64,000 nucleotides of DNA from Clostridium zeae (GCF_017312485.1 NZ_BMBA01000009.1:106861-170860); one strand, 5' to 3'; shown: positions 25,730 to 35,141, counted from the stretch's first letter. Program-made: numbers and translations. The notes: generated by a model from the sequence alone, not told the origin.

Positions 25730-26899
25730 TTATTTTATATCATTTAAGAAGCTCACACCATTTTTTGTTTCACCAGCATCAAATATATCAGCTATTGTTT
25801 GGCCCATATCAAAGAATCCAATTCTTGTGCCAAGATTAAATCCTTTCTTCAATTGAGCACCATAAGCTAAGAAAGGTACATACTCTCTAGTATGATCTGT
25901 TCCTCTAAATGTAGGATCGCATCCATGATCTGCAGTTATGAATAATACATCAGTATCTTTCATAGAGGATATTATTTCTGGAAGTCTAGCATCAAACTCC
26001 TCTAAGCCTTTTCCGTAACTCTTTGCATCTCTTCTGTGGCCCCACTTCATATCAAAATCAACAAGATTTGTAAATATAAGACCATCTTTATCTTCTTTTA
26101 TATACTCAAGAGTTTTATCAACTCCATCCATATTATCCTTAGTGTGAACAGCTTCTGTTATTCCTCTACCGGAAAAGATATCTTCAATTTTACCTACAGC
26201 CATTACATTTAAGCCTTTTTTAGCTAATAAATCTAATAAGGTATCATGAGGAGGAAGTAAAGCATAATCTCTTCTATTAGGTGTTCTTGTAAAACTACCA
26301 GGGTTTCCTAAGAATGGCCTCGCAATAACTCTAGCTACAGATTCTTCACCAGTAAGCATTTCTCTAGCAAATTCACAATATTTATATAAATCCTCTAAAG
26401 GAACTATATCTTCATGAGCGGCTATTTGAAATACGCTGTCAGCGGAAGTATAAACTATTAGAGCACCTGTTTTCATATGCTCTTCACCAAGTTCATCAAG
26501 TATTTCTGTTCCAGAAGCAGACTTATTGCCTATAACCTTTCTTCCAGTGAATTCTTCAAATTTGTCTATTACAGACTTAGGAAAACCATCAGGATAAGTA
26601 GGGAAAGCAATTTCTGATTTAACTCCAACCATCTCCCAGTGTCCAGTAACAGTATCTTTTCCGTTGGATGCTTCATGAATTTTGCCATAACAACCTGTTG
26701 GAGAAACTACTTCGTTTAAGCTAGTAATTCCAGCAATATTACCTAAACCGATATTCTCCATATTAGGTATAATTAATCCATTGTTAAATTCAGCTACATG
26801 GCCAAGTGTGTTAGAGCCTACATCACCGTATTTCGCAGCATCAGGAAGTTCACCTATGCCAACACTATCAAGTACAATCCAGATAACTCTTTTTATCAT
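25730..26899 (-). CDS. deoB: Phosphopentomutase
   Basis: 389 residues of the alkaline-phosphatase-like superfamily. IVLDSVGIGELPDAAKYGD carries the metal Asp, and GKDTVTGHWEM contains the phospho-accepting Thr. The late motifs FITADHGCDPTFRGTDHTREYVP supply the remaining Asp/His metal ligands. It interconverts (deoxy)ribose-1-phosphate and -5-phosphate in nucleoside salvage. First gene of an operon with purine-nucleoside phosphorylase. A near-consensus catabolite-responsive element 70 bases upstream suggests glucose repression. Confidence 0.96.
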   Translation of the reverse strand: MIKRVIWIVLDSVGIGELPDAAKYGDVGSNTLGHVAEFNNGLIIPNMENIGLGNIAGITSLNEVVSPTGCYGKIHEASNGKDTVTGHWEMVGVKSEIAFPTYPDGFPKSVIDKFEEFTGRKVIGNKSASGTEILDELGEEHMKTGALIVYTSADSVFQIAAHEDIVPLEDLYKYCEFAREMLTGEESVARVIARPFLGNPGSFTRTPNRRDYALLPPHDTLLDLLAKKGLNVMAVGKIEDIFSGRGITEAVHTKDNMDGVDKTLEYIKEDKDGLIFTNLVDFDMKWGHRRDAKSYGKGLEEFDARLPEIISSMKDTDVLFITADHGCDPTFRGTDHTREYVPFLAYGAQLKKGFNLGTRIGFFDMGQTIADIFDAGETKNGVSFLNDIK

Positions 26900-27473
26900 A
26901 GTAAAACACCTCGCAAAATAATATATTATATATTGTGTCCATTAGTTAATTAATTAAAAGCAAACAATATGAAAGCGCTTACTTAAATGTCTAAATCGAA
27001 AATAAATCATAAGAAATATAAATGTCTATTTACATAAAGACATCTTAGAAATAATAAAGCTGTTGTTTTTACAATAAAAGTTGAAAATACTTATTTAATA
27101 ACTAATTATATATATTATAATTTATAAAGATAAATATATAAATATATAATTATAAATATTATTTATTCTTTATATATTATTTTCATATAAAATTACTTGT
27201 TTTAAAATTCATTTAAAAAAAATAGCGGATAAATTATAAAATAGCTTAAAGAAATGTTGTATATAATTGACAAAAATGTATAATGTATATTGTGCGTATT
27301 TAATGGTATATAATTTCGACTGAGAATATTTCTTAGAATTCATATATATTTAGAAGTACAATTGAAAAGATTGATTTTGTTATGTGATTGTACATTTAGA
27401 TTGATAGTATAAAAACTACTATAACCAAAGATATGAACTATTATTATAGTTTGATTTTAAGGGGGTAAATAAT
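26900..27473. other. Long AT-rich divergent intergenic region
   Basis: 574 bases between deoB (-) and the unknown gene at 27474 (+), nearly all A and T in the middle. Apart from the cre site at 26969-26983 I see no ORF or stable structured RNA. The extreme AT content could indicate bent DNA or several promoters. Confidence 0.5.
26969..26983. promoter_or_regulatory. deoB: Catabolite-responsive element (cre) upstream of deoB
   Basis: ATGAAAGCGCTTACT matches the CcpA cre consensus (WTGNAAGCGNWWWCA) at all but the last position. It lies 70 bases before the deoB start, where binding would block transcription. Confidence 0.6.
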
Positions 27474-28130
27474 TTGAAGTTATTTTCACTTAGTGAAGGA
27501 TTAAGCTCAGAAATTTTAAAGGTAGTCAAAAATGTTGAACGTGAAGTATATCAAGTTAGATTTAAAGGATATGTAGTTTTAATGGATTTTGCTCAAAAGA
27601 TAGTACTTGTATTTGATTTAATAGATAAGGATATAAACTTTAGAACTGATCTAGGGATAATTGAAGATAGGATTAGAGAAATTACAGGAACTACTTTTTG
27701 GGTACGAATGACAGATGAAATATACGAAAGTTCCGGACTAATAACAGGAACTTTTTCACAGAATGTAGTTAAAATTAATAACTACATAGATGATAGGATT
27801 TTAAAAAGTAAAGCTAATGCTTACAGTAAATATATTATGTCGGATTTGATGATGATAAGAAAGCACTTAAATCTAAAAGATACGCAGTCTGTGTGGGAAG
27901 TTGCTCCCTCTAAAAGAGAAGATATAGATGCAATTATATCAATTGTTGAACATAAAAATGAAAAAAAGTTCAGAACAGTAAGAGAAGAAATTGTTAAGTT
28001 AGAAGATAATAGATACATAATTTTGCATTTTGATGATGAAACTAGATTTAAATCAATGAATAAATTATATATACTAGCTGAAGAAAATAAAAGTTCAGTT
28101 GTATATGAAGCAATAAAATATACTACGTAA
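27474..28130 (+). CDS. Uncharacterised cytoplasmic protein
   Basis: 218 residues, TTG 27474 behind AAGGGGG. No signal peptide or membrane segment. The sequence mixes short beta-rich stretches (YVVLMDFAQKIVLVFDLID; RYIILHFDDETRFKSMNKLYILAEE) with a basic helical middle (residues 100-160). I do not recognise the family and see no catalytic motif. It is a single gene after a 574-base AT-rich gap and is followed by a strong terminator. Codon use matches neighbours, so nothing suggests recent transfer. Confidence 0.6.
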   Translation: MKLFSLSEGLSSEILKVVKNVEREVYQVRFKGYVVLMDFAQKIVLVFDLIDKDINFRTDLGIIEDRIREITGTTFWVRMTDEIYESSGLITGTFSQNVVKINNYIDDRILKSKANAYSKYIMSDLMMIRKHLNLKDTQSVWEVAPSKREDIDAIISIVEHKNEKKFRTVREEIVKLEDNRYIILHFDDETRFKSMNKLYILAEENKSSVVYEAIKYTT

Positions 28131-28137
28131 TTTAAAA

Positions 28138-28172
28138 GATAGACAAACTACTAAAGGTAGTTTGTCTATCTT
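28138..28172. terminator. Bidirectional terminator
   Basis: GATAGACAAACTAC and GTAGTTTGTCTATC form a perfect 14-bp stem with a 5-base loop, between the unknown gene (+) and the SPFH gene (-). Confidence 0.8.
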
Positions 28173-28176
28173 AATG

Positions 28177-30333
28177 TTATTTAGTATTTTTTATATCTGA
28201 AGGAGAAACATTATTTAGTATTTCTTTTTTTAAGATTTCAGCTTCCTCAGATAATTCAGTAACATTTGAAGCTTGAGAGGTTAACTTATCACTTAATAAT
28301 AACATAACTAGATTTTCAAATGCATTATGCAGACCGTTTTCTCCGTCATTTGATCCAGAAGTTATAAGTGTTTTTGGTACTATATCAATCTTAGAGGTTT
28401 TAATAGCGTCAGCAAAGTTATTCATTATTTCTTGAACTACTTTGTATTGAGCACCACCAAAAGCATTTACTTGTTCTTTTGCGGCTATAGCTTTAGAGAT
28501 ACCAACTCTAGCTTCTCTATCAGCATCTGCTTGACCAACTGTTTTAATCTTAAATGCTTCAGCGTCACCTGTTTGTCTAAGTCTAAATGATTCTGCATCA
28601 GCTTGTTGTTTAACTTGATAAGCATTAGCTTCAGCTTGTTGCTTTAATCTATAAGCTTCAGCTTCAGCTTGTTGTTTAACTTTGTAGGCATCAGCTTCTG
28701 AAAGTCTTTGTATCTTTTCTGCATCCTGTCTTGATTTCATAAGATCAGCTTTACCTTGATTTTCTTGAATCTTGATGTTGATATCTGATTCAGTAAGTGA
28801 GGTTTGTTGCTTAGCTACTGCTTCAGCTTCTTTTAGTTCTTTTTCCTTCTCAGCAGCTGCCTGTTGAGTTGAATAGGTTTCAAGTTGTTCCTTAGCTATT
28901 TGTCTTGAACGAAGCTGAGTTAAAATTTGTTCTATATTTGTATCATTCTTTGAGCTTGTAGGAGTACCTATAAGAACCTCTTCTAGTTCTAGGTTATAAT
29001 GAGAGAATTTTGTCTTCATTTCTACAGAAGATTGATTCTGTATTTCATTTCTTTGTTGGATTAACTCAATTAATGTTTTGGTTTGTCCTATGTTTTTGAA
29101 ATATGCGGATACCATAGGATCTAGTGTTTGATCAACAAGCATCTTTATATCGCCAAACCTCTGAATTACCATAGGAGCTTTTTTATAATCTATATGGAAA
29201 ACTACAGATAAAGGTAATGATGGTTCAAAAGCATCTTTTGTAATTAAGCTAACTTCTTTAAGATTTTCATCATATCTATGATTACCATTTTGATTGCTTA
29301 TCCATTTTAAGATTACGTTAGTAGTAGGAACTTTTATAATGCTTCCTGCATAAGTGTTGAAGGCATATTTACCTGGCATAAGGCCTTCACTCCAAACACC
29401 TCTAAAGCCTTTTTGTACTAGTTCGCCATGTTTGTAATCATCTCCAGATGAGTCAGTTCCCTTCATACCAGTGTATGAAACAACTACACCTACATAACCT
29501 ACAGGTATAACTGTTTTAGGTATATATTCTATTGTGGCAAATAATCTGTTTATTAAGTAAGTACCATCTGCAAGGACTTGATATTGTCTACCTCTGTAAC
29601 CGCCAGCAGCTAAGAATTTTTCAGGGTCTTGGAAATTATTATGATAATTTGGATCAGCAGGTTCATCTCCAACAGTAGGACAAATTATATTGTCTTTTCC
29701 TAGAGAAGGACCATCATGTATAGTAACTATACCAACTAGATCACTTTCACCTTGAATAACTACAGGATCAAAACCATTTCTTGCACTAATTTTTTGTGCC
29801 ATCTCCATAATAGTTTTTTGCTCAGTATCATTTCCCATTGGAAGGTAATAAGTCTTGGTTTCTGTTATTATTATAAATTGTGCTAAGTTAAAGGCGTAAG
29901 TACCTTCACGGATTATACCTCTTTGAGGACCTTTTTGTCCGCCATTTGTTATAAAGCCTCTAACATCTTGGAAGTTGTTACCCTCATGGATTATTGTTCC
30001 AAGAGTTTGAGTTGGTTCTAGTGGTTTACCATCTCTAGCAAATACATAAGCTATTTTTCCTTGAGGGATAGTTACTAGTGGAACTGTATGGATTTTATAA
30101 ACTAGAGGACTTAAAAAGTGAATACCACCTCTTAAAACAACTGGTTGAAATCCTGCTTCACCGTTTAAGGCTATAATTTGTTCCTTAAGTGAACCTTTTG
30201 AGGACCACCATTTTTCTATGATAGCTACTTTGGAGTTAGGAATAATCCTAAAACCGGACAACCAAACTAAGAAAAAGAAAGCTACAATTCCGACTCCTAT
30301 TTTTATTAATAATAATATTGTTTCGTGGTTCAT
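28177..30333 (-). CDS. Large SPFH/flotillin-like membrane protein
   Basis: 718 residues. An N-terminal membrane segment (about 8-27) is followed by a long region of unknown fold (30-310), then a band-7/SPFH-type domain (about 270-460, with KDAFEPSLPLSVVFHIDYKKAP). A long Ala/Glu/Gln coiled coil (about 480-620) contains tandem AY-x-x-KQQAEA units, the flotillin pattern. The C-terminus is an amphipathic helix region. Flotillins scaffold membrane microdomains in bacteria. It is longer than typical FloA/FloT (about 330-500 residues), because of the N-terminal region. ATG 30333 with GGGGAGAGG upstream. No NfeD gene adjoins. Confidence 0.8.
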   Translation of the reverse strand: MNHETILLLIKIGVGIVAFFFLVWLSGFRIIPNSKVAIIEKWWSSKGSLKEQIIALNGEAGFQPVVLRGGIHFLSPLVYKIHTVPLVTIPQGKIAYVFARDGKPLEPTQTLGTIIHEGNNFQDVRGFITNGGQKGPQRGIIREGTYAFNLAQFIIITETKTYYLPMGNDTEQKTIMEMAQKISARNGFDPVVIQGESDLVGIVTIHDGPSLGKDNIICPTVGDEPADPNYHNNFQDPEKFLAAGGYRGRQYQVLADGTYLINRLFATIEYIPKTVIPVGYVGVVVSYTGMKGTDSSGDDYKHGELVQKGFRGVWSEGLMPGKYAFNTYAGSIIKVPTTNVILKWISNQNGNHRYDENLKEVSLITKDAFEPSLPLSVVFHIDYKKAPMVIQRFGDIKMLVDQTLDPMVSAYFKNIGQTKTLIELIQQRNEIQNQSSVEMKTKFSHYNLELEEVLIGTPTSSKNDTNIEQILTQLRSRQIAKEQLETYSTQQAAAEKEKELKEAEAVAKQQTSLTESDINIKIQENQGKADLMKSRQDAEKIQRLSEADAYKVKQQAEAEAYRLKQQAEANAYQVKQQADAESFRLRQTGDAEAFKIKTVGQADADREARVGISKAIAAKEQVNAFGGAQYKVVQEIMNNFADAIKTSKIDIVPKTLITSGSNDGENGLHNAFENLVMLLLSDKLTSQASNVTELSEEAEILKKEILNNVSPSDIKNTK

Positions 30334-30786
30334 ACAAACCTCTCCCCTTAATAATTTTATTATTGTTAAACTTTAATAATAAGATAGTGTATTAATATTT
30401 ATCTTTTCTTAAAGTCTTAACTCATGCTGTAATTATATTATATGGTATTAAATAACGCAAAAAGTGTTTTGGATAACAATTAAATGTTTCTTAGGGTTTA
30501 TAATGTATTGGATAATACTATCTCATTAAATCTATTTTTTTCTAATTATACCTTTAATTTTCATGTGTGTGTAGTGAAAGTATATAAGATGTATAGAATT
30601 AATGCTAAAATAACATAGAATTAATATTAAATTAAGTTTCACCATAAGAAATCTAAATTAAATAACTAAATTATTGCAGATAGTATTAGTTACTATAAGT
30701 TAATTGAAATAAAAATTTTTTTCATATAGAATTATACATATGTAATTTTAAATAAATGACCAAATTTATTAAATGAAGGTGATAAC
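30334..30786. other. Gene-free divergent intergenic region
   Basis: About 450 AT-rich bases between the divergent SPFH and Nudix genes. I see no ORF, repeat copy or structured RNA; it presumably carries both promoters. Confidence 0.5.
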
Positions 30787-31401
30787 ATGAAAAATTTAAG
30801 ACCTAAGATTAATAATATAGAAACATTAGCTGAGACTAAATATCTTAGTTTATATGATGCAAAATATACAAATAAAAAAGGTAATACTAGAAGTTGGACT
30901 ATCGCATCTAGAAAAAATCTTGAAACTTTAAAATTACAGATACAAAAAGAAAAAGAAGAGAAAGTTGATGCAGTAATATTAATAGCTATGCATAAAGACA
31001 GCAAGAAACTTGTTATGATAAGACAGTTTAGAGTTCCAATTAATGATTATGTTTATGAACTTCCAGCTGGGCTTATAGATGGTGATGAGGAAATAAATAA
31101 TGCGGTAAAAAGAGAGCTTCATGAAGAGACTGGGCTTAATTTAACTGATATTGTAAATAAGGAAGATATAAAATCTTTGTATGTTTCAGTAGGAATGACT
31201 GATGAATCCATAGCTTTAGTCTATTGTTACTGTGATGGAGAAGTGTGCAGTGACTATTTGGAGGACGATGAGGATATCGAAGTTCATATGATTGATCAAT
31301 TTGAAGCTAAAGAAATACTTAAAGCAAATCACAAAATGGATATAAAAGTATATATGGTGCTTAAGGCTTTTTCAATGCTAGGCGAGGATATAATGAAATA
31401 G
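30787..31401 (+). CDS. Nudix hydrolase, ADP-ribose pyrophosphatase-like
   Basis: 204 residues with a complete Nudix box, GLIDGDEEINNAVKRELHEE followed by TGL (spacing G-x5-E-x7-RELxEExGL). The preceding RQFRVPINDYVYELPAG is characteristic of the ADP-ribose pyrophosphatase branch. It probably hydrolyses ADP-ribose or a related nucleotide sugar to AMP and a phosphosugar, using Mg2+ in the cytoplasm. GAAGGTGAT before ATG 30787. Bounded by a terminator downstream. Confidence 0.92.
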   Translation: MKNLRPKINNIETLAETKYLSLYDAKYTNKKGNTRSWTIASRKNLETLKLQIQKEKEEKVDAVILIAMHKDSKKLVMIRQFRVPINDYVYELPAGLIDGDEEINNAVKRELHEETGLNLTDIVNKEDIKSLYVSVGMTDESIALVYCYCDGEVCSDYLEDDEDIEVHMIDQFEAKEILKANHKMDIKVYMVLKAFSMLGEDIMK

Positions 31402-31440
31402 AGAGAAGTAGTGCTATAAATATATGATTATAATGAATGT

Positions 31441-31476
31441 AAAGGTGGTGAGGATAATTAATCCTCACCACCTTTA
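31441..31476. terminator. Bidirectional terminator between Nudix gene and ABC operon
   Basis: AAAGGTGGTGAGGAT and ATCCTCACCACCTTT form a perfect 15-bp stem with a tiny AATTA-type loop between convergent transcripts. Confidence 0.8.
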
Positions 31477-31496
31477 ATATAAATCTAAATAGGTTT

Positions 31497-33284
31497 TTAT
31501 GCTCCTTCATTTAAGAACTTATATTGTGCATTATAAAGGTTGTAATAAATACCTTTAAGGGCTAAAAGTTCATCGTGAGTTCCACATTCTTTTATATTTC
31601 CATCTCCAACTACCATAATCTTATCACAATCTCTTATTGTAGATAATCTATGAGCTATAACGAAAGAAGTTCTTCCAAATAAAAGTTTTTCTATACCCTT
31701 TTGAACTAATTTTTCAGTATGAGTATCTATATTTGAAGTAGCTTCATCTAATATTAATATTCTTGGATTAGCTAGTAGCGCTCTTGCAAAGGAAATAAGC
31801 TGCCTTTGTCCTAAGGAAAGTCTAGATCCTCTTTCATTGACTTCTGTATCATAACCTTTTTCCATATTAATTATGAAGGCATGAGCATTTACTGCCTTAG
31901 CAGCAGCAATTACTTCATCATCAGTTGCATCAAGTTTACCATATCTTATATTCTCTTTAATAGTAGTGGAGAAGAGGAAAGTATCTTGAAGCATTATACC
32001 CATCTGGGTTCTATAGGATTCTAATTCTACATTTTTTATATTTTTTCCATCAACTAGTACTTCACCAGAAGTAGGATCATAAAATCTGCTGAGTAAAGAT
32101 ACTATAGTAGTTTTTCCTGCACCTGTTGCACCAACTAATGCTACAGTCTCTCCAGGGTTAACTTTAAAATTTACGTTATTTAATACCACTGAGCCTTCAT
32201 CATAAGCAAAGGTCACATCTTTAAATTCAACTGAACCTTTTATCTTAGGCATCTTTATAGAGTCTATAGCACTTACAATGTCTGGCTCAATCTCCATGAT
32301 ATCGAATATTCTATCAGCGGCGGAGAAGTTTGTGATTAATGTATTATAGAAGGTTGAAAGGTTCATGATAGGTCTCCAAAACATACCTATATACATTGAA
32401 AATGCTACCAAAGTACCTATAGTAACATCATTAGATCTTACTAATAAGTAACCAGCATAGAACACAATTACAATACCAACACCCCATGAAAGTTCAACTA
32501 ATGGCCAAAAGAAGTCATTAAATTTAACAGCAGCAACGAAAGAGTTTACTAGTTCGTTTACTAGGTCTTTAAACTTAGAAAGTGTATCTCCTTCCTTTGC
32601 GAAAGCTTGAACTACCTTAATTCCTGAAAAATCTTCATGGTTATATGCATTCAAGTTTGAACGTTTCTTTCTATATACTTCCCATCTTTTTCTAGATTGA
32701 ATTTCTATGAAGAACATAGCTACTGCTAGAAAAGGTAGTATAGCAATAGCGGCTAATGCTAACTTAAAGTTTAGGAAAAGCATCATTATTGAAACGCATA
32801 CCAAGCTCATTAATTCTGGTATAAGAGTTTGTATACTTTGATTAAACAGATTTTGAAGAGCATTTACATCTCCCATAACTCTAGCTAATATTTTTCCTAC
32901 TGGTCTGTTATCAAAAAACGAAAATGATAACTTTTGAATATGAGTGTAAAGTTCATGTCGTATATTTACTAATATATTATTTGTTATCGAGGACATCATA
33001 ACAATTCTTATTTTAGAAGCGACCATAGATAAAACATTTAATGTTAATAGGAGGGCACCAATGTACATCAAACCTTTTATATTACTGTCTCCGATATAAC
33101 TATCAATCGCTATCTTTAGTAGATAAGGGTTTATTATTCCACAAATCATAACAAATAATAGAAGTATAATAACTATTGTTGCCTTAAGTTTATAAGGGCT
33201 TAAATATTTTAAAAGTCTTATAGTAAGTTCAGTTTTACTTCTTTGCATTCCTTCTTCATCACGACTTACTGTGTTTTTAGCCAT
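31497..33284 (-). CDS. ABC exporter half-transporter, catalytic-Glu subunit (BmrD-like)
   Basis: 595 residues: six membrane segments (about 30-330) and an ATPase domain. Walker A is GATGAGKTT, the Q-loop is MLQDTFLFS, and Walker B ILILDEATS keeps the catalytic Glu, but the signature is LSLGQ instead of LSGGQ. The partner encoded just upstream has the opposite pattern (LSGGQ, Asp for Glu). Together they make one working and one degenerate ATP site, the hallmark of heterodimeric multidrug exporters such as BmrCD, LmrCD and TM287/288. Its ATG overlaps the partner's stop (TAATG), so the two are translationally coupled. Confidence 0.9.
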   Translation of the reverse strand: MAKNTVSRDEEGMQRSKTELTIRLLKYLSPYKLKATIVIILLLFVMICGIINPYLLKIAIDSYIGDSNIKGLMYIGALLLTLNVLSMVASKIRIVMMSSITNNILVNIRHELYTHIQKLSFSFFDNRPVGKILARVMGDVNALQNLFNQSIQTLIPELMSLVCVSIMMLFLNFKLALAAIAILPFLAVAMFFIEIQSRKRWEVYRKKRSNLNAYNHEDFSGIKVVQAFAKEGDTLSKFKDLVNELVNSFVAAVKFNDFFWPLVELSWGVGIVIVFYAGYLLVRSNDVTIGTLVAFSMYIGMFWRPIMNLSTFYNTLITNFSAADRIFDIMEIEPDIVSAIDSIKMPKIKGSVEFKDVTFAYDEGSVVLNNVNFKVNPGETVALVGATGAGKTTIVSLLSRFYDPTSGEVLVDGKNIKNVELESYRTQMGIMLQDTFLFSTTIKENIRYGKLDATDDEVIAAAKAVNAHAFIINMEKGYDTEVNERGSRLSLGQRQLISFARALLANPRILILDEATSNIDTHTEKLVQKGIEKLLFGRTSFVIAHRLSTIRDCDKIMVVGDGNIKECGTHDELLALKGIYYNLYNAQYKFLNEGA

Positions 33285-35020
33285 TATACCACCTCGCTTT
33301 CAACTAAATCGAAATCTTTAAATTGTTCACAATAAATATCATAGTATTTACCCTTCTTAGATAGAAGGTCAGCGTGATTTCCTACTTCTTTAATTTCACC
33401 GTTTTCAACAAACAGTATCATATCAGCATTTTTAACTGCAGATATTCTATGAGCAATTATAAAAGTAGTACTTTTTTCTTCTTTATCATTAAGGTTTTTA
33501 AGGAGTTCATACTCTGTCTCCATGTCTAAAGCAGATGTAGAATCGTCAAGAATAAGAATCGGAGCCTTTCTTAAAAGCGCTCTAGCAATTGAGATTCTTT
33601 GCTTTTGACCACCAGAAAGACCAATACCTCTTTCACCTATTTCAGTATCGAAGCCTTCTTCAAAAGAAGATATAAAGTCATAGCAACAAGCAGTTTTACA
33701 GGTTTCTATAATTTCTTCCATTGAAGCGTTCTTATTTCCGAATTTTACATTATTCTCAATAGTATCAGAAAATAAGAAGGTATCTTGTGGTACTACAGAC
33801 ATATTGCTCCTAAGCTTTTTCAAATCAATATCTTTTACATTGATCCCATCAACTAGAACTTCACCGGAGGCTACATCATAATATCTACCAACCAATTGGA
33901 GTATAGATGATTTACCAGCACCAGTAGTACCCATTATGGCTACTGTACTTCCAGCAGGGATGTCTAAATTTACATTTTTAAGAACTAATTCTTCATTATA
34001 TTTGAAGCTAACATTATTAAATGTTATAGCTCCTTTTATTTCTTCAGGTGATATCGCATCTTCTTTACTTGCAATATCAGGTTTTCTATCTAATATTTCA
34101 AAGATTTTCTTTGCAGATGCCTGGTTTTGAGCAAGCATATTAGTTAACCATCCAAGGTTTCTCATCGGCCAGATAAGGGAATTTAAGTAACCACTGAATG
34201 CTACTAAAGTTCCTATTGTTATCTCACCTTTTATAACAAAAACACCACCAAGGATAATCATTATTATTAATGAGATGTTTGTTAAAAATTCCATAGGAGG
34301 AAAATACTTTCCTACAATCTTTGCTTGATTCATATTTAAATCATAATAAGTTCTATTCATTTTTAAGAATTTAAGAATCTCATGTTTTTCTCTAGTAAAA
34401 GCTTTAACTAGTCGTACCCCAGCTATATTTTCCTGAGCTGTTGTATTGATCTCTGCTGTTTGGTCGCTTATGTTGCTGTATACTGATCCAAACTCTTTTT
34501 CTAATTTTATAGCCATATATCCTATAGGAACCATTATCACTATACATGCAAGAGCAAGCTTCCAACTTAGTGCTAGTAATATAACGGTACCGATAATAAA
34601 ATATATAATGTTTTCTACGAAAAGTCTTAAACCAAATCCAATGGTCTGCCAGATGTTTTCTACATCCTCACCGATTCTAGACATCAGTTCTCCGGTGTTC
34701 ATATTATCGAAATATTTAAACTCCATAGTTTGAATATGCTCGAATAATTCATTCTTAATATCTCTGTGCACTTTTGCTGCAATAAAGTCAAAGAGAAATT
34801 CTTTAACATATCCCAGAAGAGCCTTACATAGAGTAATTGCTAGGATTCCTCCAAGTGCTGGATATAAAAGTGAATATTGTTTATCTGTAATTACTTTATC
34901 AACTATTATCTTTTGAAGATAAGGCGTAATGTTGTCTACAGCTATAATTATAATCATAGATATAATGCCTATAAGTAATATAGCCTTGTGTTTAAATAAA
35001 TAATTTAAGATTCTTCTCAA
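33284..35020 (-). CDS. ABC exporter half-transporter, degenerate-site subunit (BmrC-like)
   Basis: 578 residues from TTG 35020, which follows GGGGGGAATAGAT. The longer frame to 35155 runs through the leader terminators and is rejected. Six membrane segments, then an ATPase domain with Walker A GTTGAGKSS and signature LSGGQKQR. Walker B is ILILDDSTS, with Asp replacing the catalytic Glu. Paired with the downstream subunit it should form a heterodimeric exporter of lipophilic drugs in the membrane. Expression appears controlled by the attenuator at 35062-35279. Substrate not identifiable. Confidence 0.9.
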   Translation of the reverse strand: MRRILNYLFKHKAILLIGIISMIIIIAVDNITPYLQKIIVDKVITDKQYSLLYPALGGILAITLCKALLGYVKEFLFDFIAAKVHRDIKNELFEHIQTMEFKYFDNMNTGELMSRIGEDVENIWQTIGFGLRLFVENIIYFIIGTVILLALSWKLALACIVIMVPIGYMAIKLEKEFGSVYSNISDQTAEINTTAQENIAGVRLVKAFTREKHEILKFLKMNRTYYDLNMNQAKIVGKYFPPMEFLTNISLIIMIILGGVFVIKGEITIGTLVAFSGYLNSLIWPMRNLGWLTNMLAQNQASAKKIFEILDRKPDIASKEDAISPEEIKGAITFNNVSFKYNEELVLKNVNLDIPAGSTVAIMGTTGAGKSSILQLVGRYYDVASGEVLVDGINVKDIDLKKLRSNMSVVPQDTFLFSDTIENNVKFGNKNASMEEIIETCKTACCYDFISSFEEGFDTEIGERGIGLSGGQKQRISIARALLRKAPILILDDSTSALDMETEYELLKNLNDKEEKSTTFIIAHRISAVKNADMILFVENGEIKEVGNHADLLSKKGKYYDIYCEQFKDFDLVESEVV

Positions 35021-35061
35021 ATCTATTCCCCCCTTTTTGTTTGTACATGGTGCCCATTTAT

Positions 35062-35099
35062 GCAAAAAAAGGTCATGGATATCCCACAACCTTTTTTGC
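35062..35099 (-). terminator. Second attenuator hairpin (T2) of the ABC operon leader
   Basis: On the minus strand GCAAAAAAGGTTGTGG pairs with CCATGACCTTTTTTTGC (two G-T pairs) and runs into T residues. It lies between T1 and the TTG start. Its 3' arm CCATGACC is also exactly complementary to GGTCATGG in T1. Confidence 0.75.
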
Positions 35100-35112
35100 G
35101 TAAAAACACAAT

Positions 35113-35141
35113 ATAAAAAGTCATGAGCAATAGCCCATGAC
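35113..35141 (-). terminator. First attenuator terminator (T1) of the ABC operon leader
   Basis: On the minus strand GTCATGGGC TATT GCTCATGAC forms a 9-bp stem followed by TTTTTAT, a complete intrinsic terminator inside the leader. Its GGGCTATTG is exactly complementary to CAATAGCCC inside the leader ORF. Confidence 0.85.

Noticed and set aside
28590..28700. Tandem repeated GCTTCAGCTTGTTG units, CRISPR-like at first sight
   Set aside because: They are in-frame coding repeats for the flotillin-type Ala/Gln/Glu coiled coil; there are no unique spacers.
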